A stretch of DNA of 64,000 nt from Anaerococcus porci (GTDB lineage Bacteria; Bacillota; Clostridia; Tissierellales; Peptoniphilaceae), in NCBI RefSeq assembly GCF_009696575.1, contig NZ_VULQ01000002.1:62001-126000 (forward strand), written 5' to 3'. The notes under the pieces are model-generated. The model saw only the letters and a program-made list of their open reading frames with translations, had not been told where the DNA came from and did no database searches. Position 1 is the stretch's first letter. Each line of letters begins with the position of its first letter. Shown in pieces: positions 53,111 to 63,223 of the stretch. A program made the position numbers and the translations under genes.

Positions 53111-54160
53111 TTCTTCTATGTCTAGCTCTTCTTGTGTATCTTCTTTTTTATCTTCTTCTATTTTGTCCTTTTTACTAGGATTTATAGAATTTCTAAGTTC
53201 TTGTTCTATTTGAGATAAAAGCTCTTCATTTTTCTCTAGTAGTTCTTTAACATTTTCCCTACCTTGACCAAGCTTCTCTCCCTTATAAGAATACCAGCTA
53301 CCAGCCTTTTCTACTATATCCTTATCTGCTGCAGCATCTAAAATAACTCCAGATTTTGATATACCAGTTCCATACATAATATCAAATTCTACTACCTTAA
53401 ATGGAGGAGCCACTTTATTTTTAACAACTTTAACGCGGGTTCTATTACCAATCATTTGGTCACCTTGTTGGATTGTTTTTATTCTTCTTATATCAAGTCT
53501 TACTGATGAGTAAAATTTAAGAGCTCTACCACCTGTTGTTGTTTCTGGATTACCAAACATAACACCAATCTTTTCCCTAAGTTGGTTTATAAATATTACA
53601 GTTGTGTTAGATTTTGAAATGACACCAGTAAGTCTTCTTAAAGCCTGACTCATAAGTCTTGCTTGAAGACCCATGTGGCTATCTCCCATTTCTCCTTCAA
53701 TTTCAGCCCTAGGAACCAAGGCTGCAACTGAATCTATTACAACTAAGTCTACTGCTGCAGACCTTACTAAAGATTCTGTTATATCTAGAGCTTGTTCTCC
53801 TGTATCTGGTTGAGATAGGATAAGTTCGTCTATATTAACCCCTAATCTTTTTGCATATTCAGCATCTAGGGCATGCTCTGCGTCTATAAAAGCGCAAGTA
53901 TTTCCTAGCTTTTGGTCTTCTGCTATACAATGAAGGGTAAGAGTTGTCTTACCTGATGATTCAGGTCCAAATATTTCCACAACTCTTCCTCTTGGAAGTC
54001 CTCCAACCCCAAGAGCCATATCAAGGTTTATTGCCCCAGTTGGTATTACAGATACATCAATCTTAGGTGCTTCGCCCATTTTCATGATTGCACCCTTACC
54101 ATATTTTTTCTCAATATTTTTAAATGCCTGACTTAAAGCTTTCTCTTTATCGTTAGCCAT
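53108..54160 (-). CDS. recA: Recombinase RecA
   Basis: About 350 residues. Walker [10 protein letters not shown], catalytic [11 protein letters not shown], Walker [13 protein letters not shown], loop L1/L2 region [21 protein letters not shown], and a Lys/Glu-rich C-tail. It pairs homologous DNA and triggers LexA cleavage. Start chosen at ATG 54160 ([13 protein letters not shown]) with AAAGGATGTG upstream, rather than three codons earlier. It follows pgsA by 14 bases, the standard Firmicutes ftsK-pgsA-recA order. Confidence 0.97.
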   Translation of the reverse strand: MANDKEKALSQAFKNIEKKYGKGAIMKMGEAPKIDVSVIPTGAINLDMALGVGGLPRGRVVEIFGPESSGKTTLTLHCIAEDQKLGNTCAFIDAEHALDAEYAKRLGVNIDELILSQPDTGEQALDITESLVRSAAVDLVVIDSVAALVPRAEIEGEMGDSHMGLQARLMSQALRRLTGVISKSNTTVIFINQLREKIGVMFGNPETTTGGRALKFYSSVRLDIRRIKTIQQGDQMIGNRTRVKVVKNKVAPPFKVVEFDIMYGTGISKSGVILDAAADKDIVEKAGSWYSYKGEKLGQGRENVKELLEKNEELLSQIEQELRNSINPSKKDKIEEDKKEDTQEELDIEE

Positions 54161-54174
54161 ATTTTTCACATCCT

Positions 54175-54705
54175 TTACATATCATCTAAGTTGAGTACTT
54201 TTTTATTTTTAACTAAATAATCTATGCCTGAATAAACTGTAAGAATTACAGCTAGATAAAATATTACTAGTCCAATAGAATTTAGTGTGTTATTGTTTAA
54301 TAAAAGTAAAACAGTAGAAATACATTGACTTAGAGTTTTAGCCTTTCCACCTTTACTTGCTGCTATTGTAATATTATTGCTTGCTGCAAGTGTTCTTAGC
54401 CCTGTGATTATTAACTCTCTTGCTATAATTAAAATAACTGCCCAGTTAGGAACTATATTTGATGAAGTTAATAGAATAAAACCTGCCATAGTTAAAATTT
54501 TATCTACAAGTGGATCCATAAACTTACCAAATGTCGTAACTAGATTTCTACTTCTTGCAAGATGTCCATCTAGAGCGTCTGTAAGAGCTGCTATAGCATA
54601 AATTATTGCAACTATATTATACATTTTACCAAAAATTAAATATAATACCACAAATATTGGAACCATAAACATTCTTACTGTTGTAACTTTATTAGCTATA
54701 TTCAT
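54175..54705 (-). CDS. pgsA: CDP-diacylglycerol-glycerol-3-phosphate 3-phosphatidyltransferase
   Basis: 176 residues, six membrane spans. The CDP-alcohol motif D-G-x2-A-R-x8-G-x3-D-x3-D appears as [27 protein letters not shown]. It makes phosphatidylglycerophosphate for phosphatidylglycerol synthesis. It starts one base after the ftsK stop. Confidence 0.95.
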   Translation of the reverse strand: MNIANKVTTVRMFMVPIFVVLYLIFGKMYNIVAIIYAIAALTDALDGHLARSRNLVTTFGKFMDPLVDKILTMAGFILLTSSNIVPNWAVILIIARELIITGLRTLAASNNITIAASKGGKAKTLSQCISTVLLLLNNNTLNSIGLVIFYLAVILTVYSGIDYLVKNKKVLNLDDM

Positions 54706-54706
54706 A

Positions 54707-56989
54707 TCATTCTCCTTTTAAATAAGATTCATCTACCAAAACTTTTCTAGGTTTACTTCCTTCATAGCCTCCTATAACTCCTCTATTTTCAAGCTGGTCA
54801 ATTATTCTTCCAGCTCTAGCATAACCTATCTTAAGCTTTCTTTGTAAAAGTGAAACTGATGCAGTATTTTCACTAATAATTATCTCAATAGCTTCATCAA
54901 TTAGTTCATCTTCATCTTCATTTTCAACTACCTTGGTCTTTTCCTCTACTGTTTCTATAGCCTTTTGATCATATTCATTTTCTCTGGACTCTTTTATATA
55001 ATTAACCACCCTTAAAACCTCAGAATCTGAAACAAAAGCACCTTGAATTCTCATAGGTTTCATTGCATCAGATGGGGAGAATAACATATCTCCTTTACCA
55101 AGTAAAGTTTCAGCTCCACTCATATCAAGAATTGTTCTTGAATCAATTTGACTTGTAACAGCAAAGGCAATCCTTGATGGAATATTTGCCTTAATAGTAC
55201 CTGTTATTACATCAACAGTAGGCCTTTGTGTAGCTATTATTAAATGTATACCACATGCCCTAGACTTTTGAGCAAGTCTTGTTATATAATCTTCAACCTC
55301 ACCTGCCGCTGTCATCATAAGGTCAGATAACTCATCTATTATTATCACAACATATGGAAGTTTTTCGATTTTTTCATCCATTTCTTGATATGCTCTATAT
55401 GATGATATATCTCTTACATGATTTTCTTCAAATAATTTATATCTTCTCTCCATCTCCCTTATCGCCCAAAATAGAGATGATGAAGCCTTTTTAGGATCAG
55501 TTATTACTGGCATTATAAGGTGTGGTATACCGTTATAAATGGATAGCTCTACTATCTTCGGATCTATAAGTAAAAGTTTTACCTCGTCTGGAGAATGCTT
55601 GTAAAGAATTGACATAATTATTGTATTTATACAAACACTCTTACCAGAGCCTGTTGCTCCTGACACTAAAAGATGAGGCATTTTTTCAATAGCAGAAACC
55701 ATTGGTCTTCCTGATATAGATTTACCCAAGACAAATGGAAGTTGTCTATCATTTTTAATAAACTCATCACTTGCTATCATTTCCTTAAGGCCTACAACCT
55801 CTTTTTGTGAGTTTGGAACTTCAATTCCAACATGACTTTTCCCAGGAATCGGTGCTTCTATTCTTATATCACTTGTTGCAAGAGCTAAGGAAAGGTCATC
55901 AGAAAGATTTAATATCTTTGATACTTTGACCCCTCTTTGTGGCTTTAATTCAAAACAAGTTACAGTAGGTCCTATATTTATTTGAACAATCTTACTCTTT
56001 ATACCAAATGAATCAAGACATTCCTCTATTCTTTGGGCCTTATCTTTTATATCTTCTCTATCTTCTTCACTTGAATCATCCCTATCATCTAAAAGATCAA
56101 TCGAAGGATACTTATAATTTATGCTATATTCTTGTTTATAAGTTTCATCAAAATCTGAAAAATCAACTTGTTTCGACTTATATGAATTTATCTTTGCGGT
56201 TTCAAAAACCTTGTCAAAATCATCATTTTTTTTGTTTTCTATGTCTTTTTTATTCTCATCTGAATTTTCTTTTTTATTTGATTTTTTTGAATTAATTATA
56301 AGCTTATCTTTATCAAAATCTCTTACATTTTGCTTGAATTTTACATTTTTTATTTTCTGAAGTTTTTTCTCTCTTATAATTGTTTTGATTTTATTGTATA
56401 CTTTCTTAAATTTATCACTTGTAAAACTTATAATTATAATAATCTTATCTTTTATCGTGATAAAATAATCCTTATAAGATAGTCCACTAATATTTTTTAA
56501 TAATATAAACCAAAGAATTAAATAAAATAAGATTATTCCAACTACACCTATAAAACTTTCTAAGTGATAACCTATCCTTGTACCTATTAAACCTCCACTA
56601 GTTTTTATCATTTTTTCTGTATTTCTAAGTGAAATATCCAAAGAGCTTGATAGATATTTTAAAGATAAAATTATACCAGTAAAAAGTATAAGAATATAGG
56701 ATATTAAAAACATCTTAATATTTTTAATATATTTGTCCAAAAAAGCATATAAGAAACTTATAAATATTGAAATAGGAACCAGGTATGAAATAAGTCCAAA
56801 GGCCATAAAACTATTATATGTAATAAAATCTCCTAAACTTCCTGTATTTGGTAGAAGTAGGAAAATGAAGCAAACAAAAGATAAGAACATCATAAAAACT
56901 GAAAATGATTTCTTATTAAAATTCTTTTCTTTTTTACCATTATTATATTTAGTTTTTTTTCTTTTCCTATTGCTATTAGTATTTGCCAT
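54707..56989 (-). CDS. ftsK: DNA translocase FtsK/SpoIIIE
   Basis: 760 residues. A lysine-rich start, four to five membrane spans in the first 175 residues, a charged linker (190-300), then the motor with Walker A SGATGSGKSVCIN and Walker B VVIIIDELSDL. GTIKANIPSRIAFAV and the C-terminal winged-helix gamma domain (SVSLLQRKLKIGYARAGRIIDQLE) follow. It pumps chromosome termini through the closing septum. Confidence 0.96.
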   Translation of the reverse strand: MANTNSNRKRKKTKYNNGKKEKNFNKKSFSVFMMFLSFVCFIFLLLPNTGSLGDFITYNSFMAFGLISYLVPISIFISFLYAFLDKYIKNIKMFLISYILILFTGIILSLKYLSSSLDISLRNTEKMIKTSGGLIGTRIGYHLESFIGVVGIILFYLILWFILLKNISGLSYKDYFITIKDKIIIIISFTSDKFKKVYNKIKTIIREKKLQKIKNVKFKQNVRDFDKDKLIINSKKSNKKENSDENKKDIENKKNDDFDKVFETAKINSYKSKQVDFSDFDETYKQEYSINYKYPSIDLLDDRDDSSEEDREDIKDKAQRIEECLDSFGIKSKIVQINIGPTVTCFELKPQRGVKVSKILNLSDDLSLALATSDIRIEAPIPGKSHVGIEVPNSQKEVVGLKEMIASDEFIKNDRQLPFVLGKSISGRPMVSAIEKMPHLLVSGATGSGKSVCINTIIMSILYKHSPDEVKLLLIDPKIVELSIYNGIPHLIMPVITDPKKASSSLFWAIREMERRYKLFEENHVRDISSYRAYQEMDEKIEKLPYVVIIIDELSDLMMTAAGEVEDYITRLAQKSRACGIHLIIATQRPTVDVITGTIKANIPSRIAFAVTSQIDSRTILDMSGAETLLGKGDMLFSPSDAMKPMRIQGAFVSDSEVLRVVNYIKESRENEYDQKAIETVEEKTKVVENEDEDELIDEAIEIIISENTASVSLLQRKLKIGYARAGRIIDQLENRGVIGGYEGSKPRKVLVDESYLKGE

Positions 56990-57020
56990 ATATACCTCTC
57001 TTTAGATTATATAACAACAA

Positions 57021-57048
57021 GAAAAATAAATAAACTGCCATTAGGCAG
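57021..57048 (-). terminator. Terminator of pnp
   Basis: Minus strand CTGCC/GGCAG stem with TAAT loop followed by TTTATTTATTTTT. A second hairpin, AAGGCC/GGCCTT (57077-57094), lies closer to the stop codon and may protect the 3' end. Confidence 0.7.
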
Positions 57049-57124
57049 CTTCAAGTTCTCTACAAATATTTAAGACAAGGCCACAAAGGGCCTTCCTTTA
57101 ATATCTTTGTAGTTAGTATATTTA

Positions 57125-59233
57125 TTAATCTTCTTTATTAGATTTTTCTTTTTCTTCTATTAGTAGGGCCTTTCTTGAAAGATTAATCCTACCTTGTCTA
57201 TCAATATCTGTAACCTTAACTCTTATCTTATCTCCAACTGATAAAACATCTTCAACCTTCTCAGTCCTCTTTGTATCGATTTGAGATATGTGTAAAAGTC
57301 CTTCTTTACCTATAGCAATTTCTACAAAGGCACCGAAGTTCATAATTCTTTTAACTTCACCTTCATAAATATCTCCTGCTTTAGGATTTGTTACTATTGA
57401 CTTAATCATCTCTATAGCTTTTTTTCCACTATCACCATCATTTGATGCAACGGTTATATGACCATCATCTTCAGTTTCTATCTTAACTCCTGTTGCATCA
57501 ATTATTTTATTGATAGTCTTTCCACCAGAACCAATTACATCCCTAACTTTTTCTGGATCTACGTCTATGGAAAAAATTCTTGGTGCATACTTTGAAAGAT
57601 CATCTCTTGGCTTTTCTATTGCTCCTGTAATAACATCAAGGATTTTAAATCTTGCTTGTTTGGCATCATATAAAGCATCTTTTAAAACTTCTCTATTGAT
57701 TCCTGCAATCTTCATATCCATTTGAAGAGCTGTTATACCATCTTTAGTCCCTGCTACCTTAAAGTCCATATCGCCTAGATGATCTTCCAATCCCTGTATA
57801 TCTGTTAGAATTGATATAGAATCATCTTCTTTTATAAGTCCCATAGCAATACCTGCCACAGGTTTCTTAATTGGTACACCTGCATCCATTAAGGCAAGTG
57901 TTGAACCACAAATTGAAGCTTGTGATGATGAACCATTTGATGAGAGCACTTCACTTACAACCCTAATAGTATAAGGAAAATCACTTTGATCCGGCAAGAC
58001 AGGTATTAAAGCTCTTTCTGCCAAACGTCCATGACCTATTTCACGTCTTCCTGGACCTCTTAGAGGTCTTATATCTCCTACACAAAATGGTGGAAAATTA
58101 TATTGGTGTATATATCTTTTTGTTACCTCTTTTCTATTCATAGAGTCAATAACTTGTTCTTCTCCAGGCGAACCAAGAGTAAGAACTGATAATACTTGAG
58201 TTTGTCCACGTTTAAATAAACCTGAACCATGGGTACGAGGTAGAAGACCTACTTCTGCAGAAAGTGGTCTGATTTCTGTCATCTTACGTCCATCGGGCCT
58301 AATCTTATCAATAGAAATCATTCTTCTAACTTCTTTTTTCATGATAGAATCTACAGTCTTGTGAATCTCATCTTCACTTTCTGGATATTCTTCTAAGAAG
58401 TCTTCTTTGCAAGCTTCTTCTATTTTAAATATATCATCTTCTCTTTTAACCTTATCAGTTGTTCTTATAGAGTTTTTGATTTCTTCTGTATATTTATCTT
58501 TAATTTTTCTTTGAAGTTCAGTTTCAACTTCTTTTTCAACTTCCATCTTTTCTTTACCAATATCATCTATAATAGTTTGGATAAAGGCACACATTGATTT
58601 TATTTCTTCGTGAGCTATCATCATAGCTTCGAGCATTTCTTCTTCTGAAAGTTCATTTGCTCCAGCTTCTACCATGTTGATAGCATCTGCGGTACCTGCT
58701 ACTGTAAGATTTAAAGAAGTTTTTTCTCTTTGATTCATATTTGGGTTTACAACAAATTCACCATTTACATATCCAACATTAACTGCAGCAACTGGTCCAA
58801 AGAATGGGATATCAGATATTCCCAAAGCAATTGAGGCACCAATTGTAGTCATACAATCTGGTTCGTTATCTTCATCAACTGAAAATGGTGTTGCTATAAC
58901 TTGTACATCGTTATAGAAGTTTTCAGGAAATAGTGGCCTAAGAGGTCTATCCATTTGACGAGAAATCAAAACCGCATCATCAGTAGCCTTGCCTTCTCTT
59001 TTAATAAATCCACCTGGTATCTTTCCTACAGCATAAAGTTTTTCTTGATAGTCACAAATTAATGGGAAAAAGTCAATTCCCTCCCTTGGCTTATCACTTG
59101 CAACAGCAGTAACTAAGAGAATTGTATCACCACGTCTTATTATACATTCTCCATTAGTTTGCTCAGCAAGCTTTCCGATTTTTATAGAAAAATCTGATCC
59201 ATGTTGTGACTTATATTCATAAGTTTTTTCCAT
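57125..59233 (-). CDS. pnp: Polyribonucleotide nucleotidyltransferase
   Basis: 702 residues. Two RNase PH domains (FSIKIGKLAEQTNGECIIRRGDT; EVGLLPRTHGSGLFKRGQTQ with the catalytic core), KH domain (PEKVRDVIGSGGKTINKIIDATG) and S1 domain (GDIYEGEVKRIMNFGAFVEIAIGKEGLLHIS). It degrades RNA phosphorolytically from the 3' end as a trimer. It follows rpsO, as in most bacteria, but a strong hairpin lies between them. Confidence 0.97.
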   Translation of the reverse strand: MEKTYEYKSQHGSDFSIKIGKLAEQTNGECIIRRGDTILLVTAVASDKPREGIDFFPLICDYQEKLYAVGKIPGGFIKREGKATDDAVLISRQMDRPLRPLFPENFYNDVQVIATPFSVDEDNEPDCMTTIGASIALGISDIPFFGPVAAVNVGYVNGEFVVNPNMNQREKTSLNLTVAGTADAINMVEAGANELSEEEMLEAMMIAHEEIKSMCAFIQTIIDDIGKEKMEVEKEVETELQRKIKDKYTEEIKNSIRTTDKVKREDDIFKIEEACKEDFLEEYPESEDEIHKTVDSIMKKEVRRMISIDKIRPDGRKMTEIRPLSAEVGLLPRTHGSGLFKRGQTQVLSVLTLGSPGEEQVIDSMNRKEVTKRYIHQYNFPPFCVGDIRPLRGPGRREIGHGRLAERALIPVLPDQSDFPYTIRVVSEVLSSNGSSSQASICGSTLALMDAGVPIKKPVAGIAMGLIKEDDSISILTDIQGLEDHLGDMDFKVAGTKDGITALQMDMKIAGINREVLKDALYDAKQARFKILDVITGAIEKPRDDLSKYAPRIFSIDVDPEKVRDVIGSGGKTINKIIDATGVKIETEDDGHITVASNDGDSGKKAIEMIKSIVTNPKAGDIYEGEVKRIMNFGAFVEIAIGKEGLLHISQIDTKRTEKVEDVLSVGDKIRVKVTDIDRQGRINLSRKALLIEEKEKSNKED

Positions 59234-59252
59234 ATTTTCTCCTAACTACAAA

Positions 59253-59271
59253 AAAAGCGGGAAAATCCCGC
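59253..59271 (-). terminator. Intercistronic terminator between rpsO and pnp
   Basis: Minus strand GCGGGA/TCCCGC with a 3-base loop and seven T, 10 bases after the rpsO stop. pnp would depend on readthrough or another promoter. Confidence 0.85.
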
Positions 59272-59280
59272 CATATTTAA

Positions 59281-59547
59281 CTATTTTCTTAATCCAAGTT
59301 TTTCAATGATTTGACGATATCTATCAATATCATTATTCATAAGATATGTTAAAAGACCTTTTCTACGTCTAATCATTTTGAAAAGTCCTCTTCTTGAAGA
59401 GTGGTCTTTCTTATTAGCCTTTAAGTGTTCTGTAAGATCTTTGATTCTTTTTGTAAGAATAGCAATTTGTACCTCTGGTGAACCTGTGTCTTTTTCATCT
59501 TTTTGGAAATCTTTTATTATTTGTGTTTTTTCTTCTTTGTTTAACAT
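59281..59547 (-). CDS. rpsO: 30S ribosomal protein S15
   Basis: 88 residues, full family length and helical. Hallmarks are [44 protein letters not shown] and [14 protein letters not shown]. It is a primary binder of 16S rRNA that organises the central domain. It has an AGGAGG ribosome-binding site and a dedicated promoter with a ~75-base leader. Separation from ribF by two accessory genes is unusual. Confidence 0.97.
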   Translation of the reverse strand: MLNKEEKTQIIKDFQKDEKDTGSPEVQIAILTKRIKDLTEHLKANKKDHSSRRGLFKMIRRRKGLLTYLMNNDIDRYRQIIEKLGLRK

Positions 59548-59657
59548 ATATCTATCCTCCTAAATTTCAATACGCCCAAACCATGAAACAGTTCGAGGAA
59601 ACTTAATCCATAGTTAAGGTATCTTTGATATTATACCAAATATATTTTATTTTGCAA
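59548..59657 (-). promoter_or_regulatory. Promoter and leader of rpsO
   Basis: Minus strand TTGCAA (59652-59657), 16-base spacer, consensus TATAAT (59630-59635). The ~75-base leader contains a small CTTAA/TTAAG hairpin and then the ribosome-binding site. S15 autoregulates through leader structure in other bacteria; I do not recognise a known S15-binding fold here. Confidence 0.65.
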
Positions 59658-59777
59658 AGATATTTTTGACTTAAAAAATTCAACTTTTTTTAAAAAATAC
59701 TGGTAATTTTTATGAAATTATTATAAAATATAATTGATAATGAATTTAATTATCAATTAACGAGTAAGGAGTATGTA

Positions 59778-60164
59778 ATGAAATTTACTGATGATATGAA
59801 AGAATTAATCTCAAAACAACTTGCCTATATAGCAACGGTTGATAATAATGGACTTCCTAACATTGGGCCTAAAAGAACCATGAGAATACTTGAAGATGGC
59901 AAATTTATCTACTGTGAAAATACTGGTGGTAGACATCATGCTAATATCAAGGATAATGGTAAAATTATTATCTGTTATGTTGATAGAGACAATAATCATG
60001 GATATAGATTTGAAGGAAGAGCCAAATCTTATACAGATGATGAACATATAGCTCTTGCAGAAAAAACTGTTGGTGTAAAACCAAAGGCTGCAACTATAAT
60101 AATAAATATAGAAAAAATCTATACTCTAGACTCTGGTCCTAAAGCTGGAAAATCAATAGGTTAA
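59778..60164 (+). CDS. Pyridoxamine 5'-phosphate oxidase-family flavin-binding protein
   Basis: 128 residues, one split-barrel domain: MKELISKQLAYIATVDNNGLPNIGPKRTMRIL, with an ENTGGRHHANIKDNGKIIICYVD core. Family proteins bind FMN or F420-like cofactors as dimers; the substrate is unknown and it is too short to be a classical PdxH. A GAGTAAGGAGTATGTA ribosome-binding site supports the ATG. It is divergent from rpsO and appears inserted in an otherwise conserved ribF-rpsO interval. Confidence 0.82.
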   Translation: MKFTDDMKELISKQLAYIATVDNNGLPNIGPKRTMRILEDGKFIYCENTGGRHHANIKDNGKIIICYVDRDNNHGYRFEGRAKSYTDDEHIALAEKTVGVKPKAATIIINIEKIYTLDSGPKAGKSIG

Positions 60165-60207
60165 TCCTGATATCTAAATGAGTATATACTATTATAATTT
60201 CATAACA

Positions 60208-60235
60208 AACTAGAATAAATTCTTTCTAGTTTTTA
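60208..60235 (+). terminator. Terminator of the PNPOx-like gene
   Basis: Plus strand AACTAGAA/TTCTAGTT stem followed by a T run. Confidence 0.7.
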
Positions 60236-60243
60236 TCTACAAT

Positions 60244-60283
60244 AAAAATGCACCTACTGTTTTTCAGTTTAGTGCATTTTTAT
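60244..60283. terminator. Bidirectional terminator after the surface protein pseudogene
   Basis: Stem AAAAATGCAC/GTGCATTTTT; the flanking A and T tracts allow use from both sides. Confidence 0.75.
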
Positions 60284-60302
60284 TTATAGATTATTTTAAA
60301 AC

Positions 60303-61321
60303 TTATCTATTTCTCTTAGATTTAAATAAGACAATACTTGATGTTGCAATTAGTCCAAGAATACTTGAAAGACTAGAAACACCAGTTTTTGGATTTGATA
60401 CTTCATTATTATTTAATTTTCTTATAGATTTTATTTCTTTGCTTGTTTTATTTTCTGGTTTCTCACCTGGTTCTTCTGTTCCCGGTTTTTCGCCTAAATT
60501 TTCTTTTCCTGTTTCTTCTTTACCTGTGTCTTTTTTGCTACCATCTAAATTATTATTCTTACCATTACCACTTAGGCTCAAGCCATGAAATATTTTTGAA
60601 TGAAAGTCTTCTTTTCCAGTTCTAAACATATAATTTAGTTCTCTAGCAACCTTTATTATATCATCACTAGCCATAACTAATGATTCTTTATCATTTATAT
60701 CAATATTATTTTCTTTAATTAATTTTTTCAATTCGTTAGCTTTTTTGGTTAGCTTATCGTCAAATTCTTTTGATATATAATACTCAGATCTATCTTCTAC
60801 AAAATTTTTATGCATATTTAAAACAACAGGAATTAAGTTAGATTTTGTGTAGTCTTTTATTGCTTTTTGATAAATATCATCAATTTCATGAGATGATTTA
60901 GCATTTTTAGTTTCTTCTTTGTTAGAATCATTTTCTATATTGATTTTCTCATTAGAATTAGTAAGATTAGTTATAGTTTCGTTCTTTCTTCTAAGTTTGA
61001 CTTTGCATTTACATCATTATTTAAATTTGATTCTTCTTTAATACTTAGATTTTCTTTTAATTCAGAATCTAATTTGTCAGCATTTTTATTTTCTTGAGAT
61101 TTTTCTTCTTTATTATTAATCTTATGGTCTGAATTTTTTTCTGATTTGTATTCCATATGACCTATATCTGATTTTAATTCTTCATTTTCAGTTTTTTCAT
61201 CTAATTTTATAGTATTAGATCCAGTTACCGCTACATTTGAACTATTTGCTAAACTAGTAAATGTAGGTAAAGCCAATATAAATGATAAAGATGCCACAGC
61301 TATTTTCTTAGAATTTTTCAT
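60303..61321 (-). pseudogene. Sortase-anchored surface protein with one frameshift
   Basis: Two frames form one gene. The first (61321 to 60971) has a signal peptide (MKNSKKIAVASLSFILALP...SLA) and a Lys/Glu/Asn/Ser-rich stalk. It stops after NLEERTKL, but the -1 frame carries on immediately as ETITNLTNSNEKINIEN with no start codon and runs into the second part (MHKNFVEDRSEYY, helical domain to about 60600). It then passes through a Pro/Gly/Glu linker to NPKTG, a hydrophobic span and KSKRNR, a sortase signal variant. One missing base near 60982-60990 would explain it. It could be a pseudogene, phase variation or a sequencing error. Confidence 0.8.
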
Positions 61322-61396
61322 AAGTTTTCTCCTTTCACAAACTTAATTATGTATATATTATATATATTATCAAACTAAAAATATTTCTAAATTAAA

Positions 61397-61425
61397 TAAA
61401 AAAGAGCAGTTATAAACTACTCTTT
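61397..61425 (-). terminator. Terminator of ribF
   Basis: Minus strand AAAGAGTAGT/ACTGCTCTTT stem (one mismatch), then TTTTTT. It overlaps the last codons of ribF. Confidence 0.75.
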
Positions 61426-62358
61426 TCTATATTTATCTATTAAATTGTATCCTCTAGTTTTATCTTTTTTCATTTGTTCGATTAGCTCTTCTGCATTTTT
61501 AAATTTATAGTCAGGCCTAAAGTATTCTAGAAATTCTACGGTCATATTTTTACCATATATATCTTTGGAAAAATCCAATATATAGGTTTCAATTTTTATA
61601 TCATTTGGACCAAAGGTTGGATTGGTTCCTATATCTGTTAGGGCAAAGTAGCTTTCCTTATCTATTCTTACTCTTGTAAAGTATACTCCAGATTTAGCTT
61701 TTATATAGTTGAAGTTTAGCATAAGATTTGCTGTAGGAAAATTCAATAATCTTCCTCTTTGTGCTCCCTTTACAACTTTTCCCTTTATCTTAAATGGATG
61801 TCCCAAATCAAAGTTTGCTTTTTTTATTTCCCCATCTTTTACCATTTTTCTTATATCTGTTGAGTTTATAATTCTTCCATTATCAAGCTCAAAATCTACC
61901 ACCTTTGTCTTATAGCCAAAGTCCTCTTCATATGATTTTAATGTATTTATATCTCCTTTGGCCATTTTCCCAAAGCGATAATTATCCCCAACTATGACAT
62001 ACTTGGTATTTAGTTTTTCATATAAGATTTCTTTGATAAATTCTCTGGGACTTAAATTTTTAAATTCTTCTGAAAATTCTAAAAAACAGAAACATTCTAT
62101 TCCCATATCATTTAATATTTCTATTTTGTCGTCAAGGCTTGTCAGATATTCTTTTTCTCCATTTAATATATTCTTGGTATTTTCTTTAAACAATAGGACA
62201 GACGGAGTAAGTCCGAAATTTCTGGATATTTTTATATTTTCTTTCATAAGTTTTTGGTGTCCCCTATGAACTCCATCAAAATTTCCCAAACTTACAGCCT
62301 TAGGACTAAGTTCAATTTGATTATTGTCTAGGTCAAATACTTTAATATTATCCTTCAT
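61417..62358 (-). CDS. ribF: Bifunctional riboflavin kinase/FAD synthetase
   Basis: 313 residues. The FAD synthetase domain has SLGNFDGVHRGHQKLM and VIVGDNYRFGKMAKGD with NSTDIRKMVKDGEIKKA. The riboflavin kinase domain has GHPFKIKGKVVKGAQRGRLLNFPTANL and the C-terminal LLD-type ILDFSKDIYGK. It makes FMN and FAD, the flavins needed by Rnf and the twin-SGAT lipoprotein. It overlaps truB by 11 bases in the conserved truB-ribF order. Confidence 0.95.
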   Translation of the reverse strand: MKDNIKVFDLDNNQIELSPKAVSLGNFDGVHRGHQKLMKENIKISRNFGLTPSVLLFKENTKNILNGEKEYLTSLDDKIEILNDMGIECFCFLEFSEEFKNLSPREFIKEILYEKLNTKYVIVGDNYRFGKMAKGDINTLKSYEEDFGYKTKVVDFELDNGRIINSTDIRKMVKDGEIKKANFDLGHPFKIKGKVVKGAQRGRLLNFPTANLMLNFNYIKAKSGVYFTRVRIDKESYFALTDIGTNPTFGPNDIKIETYILDFSKDIYGKNMTVEFLEYFRPDYKFKNAEELIEQMKKDKTRGYNLIDKYRKE

Positions 62359-63223
62359 AAAATACCCTCTTTAGTTTCAATGCATTATTTGAAATCTTTC
62401 CTATTCCTATAAATTCATCTTCCACATATACCCTAATATTTTCTATATCATTTTTATTGGCTAGTTTTATTGTCATACCATTTATAGATTTTTTTAAATT
62501 TGATTTATCTAGAATTATTTTGTCCATATTTAATAAGGCCTTATCTATTGGAATTATTTTTTCTTTTATCTTAACCATAGGAATATTTTCTAAATTTTCG
62601 CTTTTTATAGAATCTTTTATGTGGAAATCTCCCACTTTTATTCGTCTTAACTCATGTACATTGGCAAAAGTTTTTAATTCCTCTCCCAAATCATTTACAA
62701 GTGTTCTTATATAAGTGCCTTTTGAACAAGTAATCTTAAATCTTGCAAAAGGAAAGTCAAATGAAAGGATTTCAAAATCATAGATTTTTATATTTCTTTT
62801 TTTCCTTTCTACATTCTTTCCTTCTCGTGCAAGCTCATATAATTTGCGACCATTATATTTTAGGGCAGAATACATGGGAGGTATTTGTTCAATATCTCCT
62901 ATAAATTTACCTTTAATTGTCATTTCTAAGTCTTTTTTGCTAAATAAATTAGATGATTTAGCAATTATTTTACCAGTTTTATCTTGGCTATCTGTTTTTT
63001 CGCCAAAAAAGGCAAGAGTCTCATAAACTTTTACTTCATCCATCAAAAAGTTTGAAACTCTTGTCGCTTTACCTATTAGAAGAGGTAATAGTCCTGTTGC
63101 TAGGGGATCAAGTGTGCCTGCATGACCTATTTTTTTTATAGATAATTTTTTTCTTAACATATAGACACACTTTGCAGATGATATCCCACTTTCCTTATCT
63201 ATTAAAAGAATTCCATTAGTCAT
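62348..63223 (-). CDS. truB: tRNA pseudouridine-55 synthase
   Basis: 291 residues. GILLIDKESGISSAKCVYMLRKK, then KKIGHAGTLDPLATGLLPLLIGKATR with the catalytic Asp, YSALKYNGRKLYELAREG, and CSKGTYIRTLVNDLG. It isomerises U55 in the T-loop of tRNAs. It overlaps nrnA by 8 bases. Confidence 0.96.
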   Translation of the reverse strand: MTNGILLIDKESGISSAKCVYMLRKKLSIKKIGHAGTLDPLATGLLPLLIGKATRVSNFLMDEVKVYETLAFFGEKTDSQDKTGKIIAKSSNLFSKKDLEMTIKGKFIGDIEQIPPMYSALKYNGRKLYELAREGKNVERKKRNIKIYDFEILSFDFPFARFKITCSKGTYIRTLVNDLGEELKTFANVHELRRIKVGDFHIKDSIKSENLENIPMVKIKEKIIPIDKALLNMDKIILDKSNLKKSINGMTIKLANKNDIENIRVYVEDEFIGIGKISNNALKLKRVFYEG

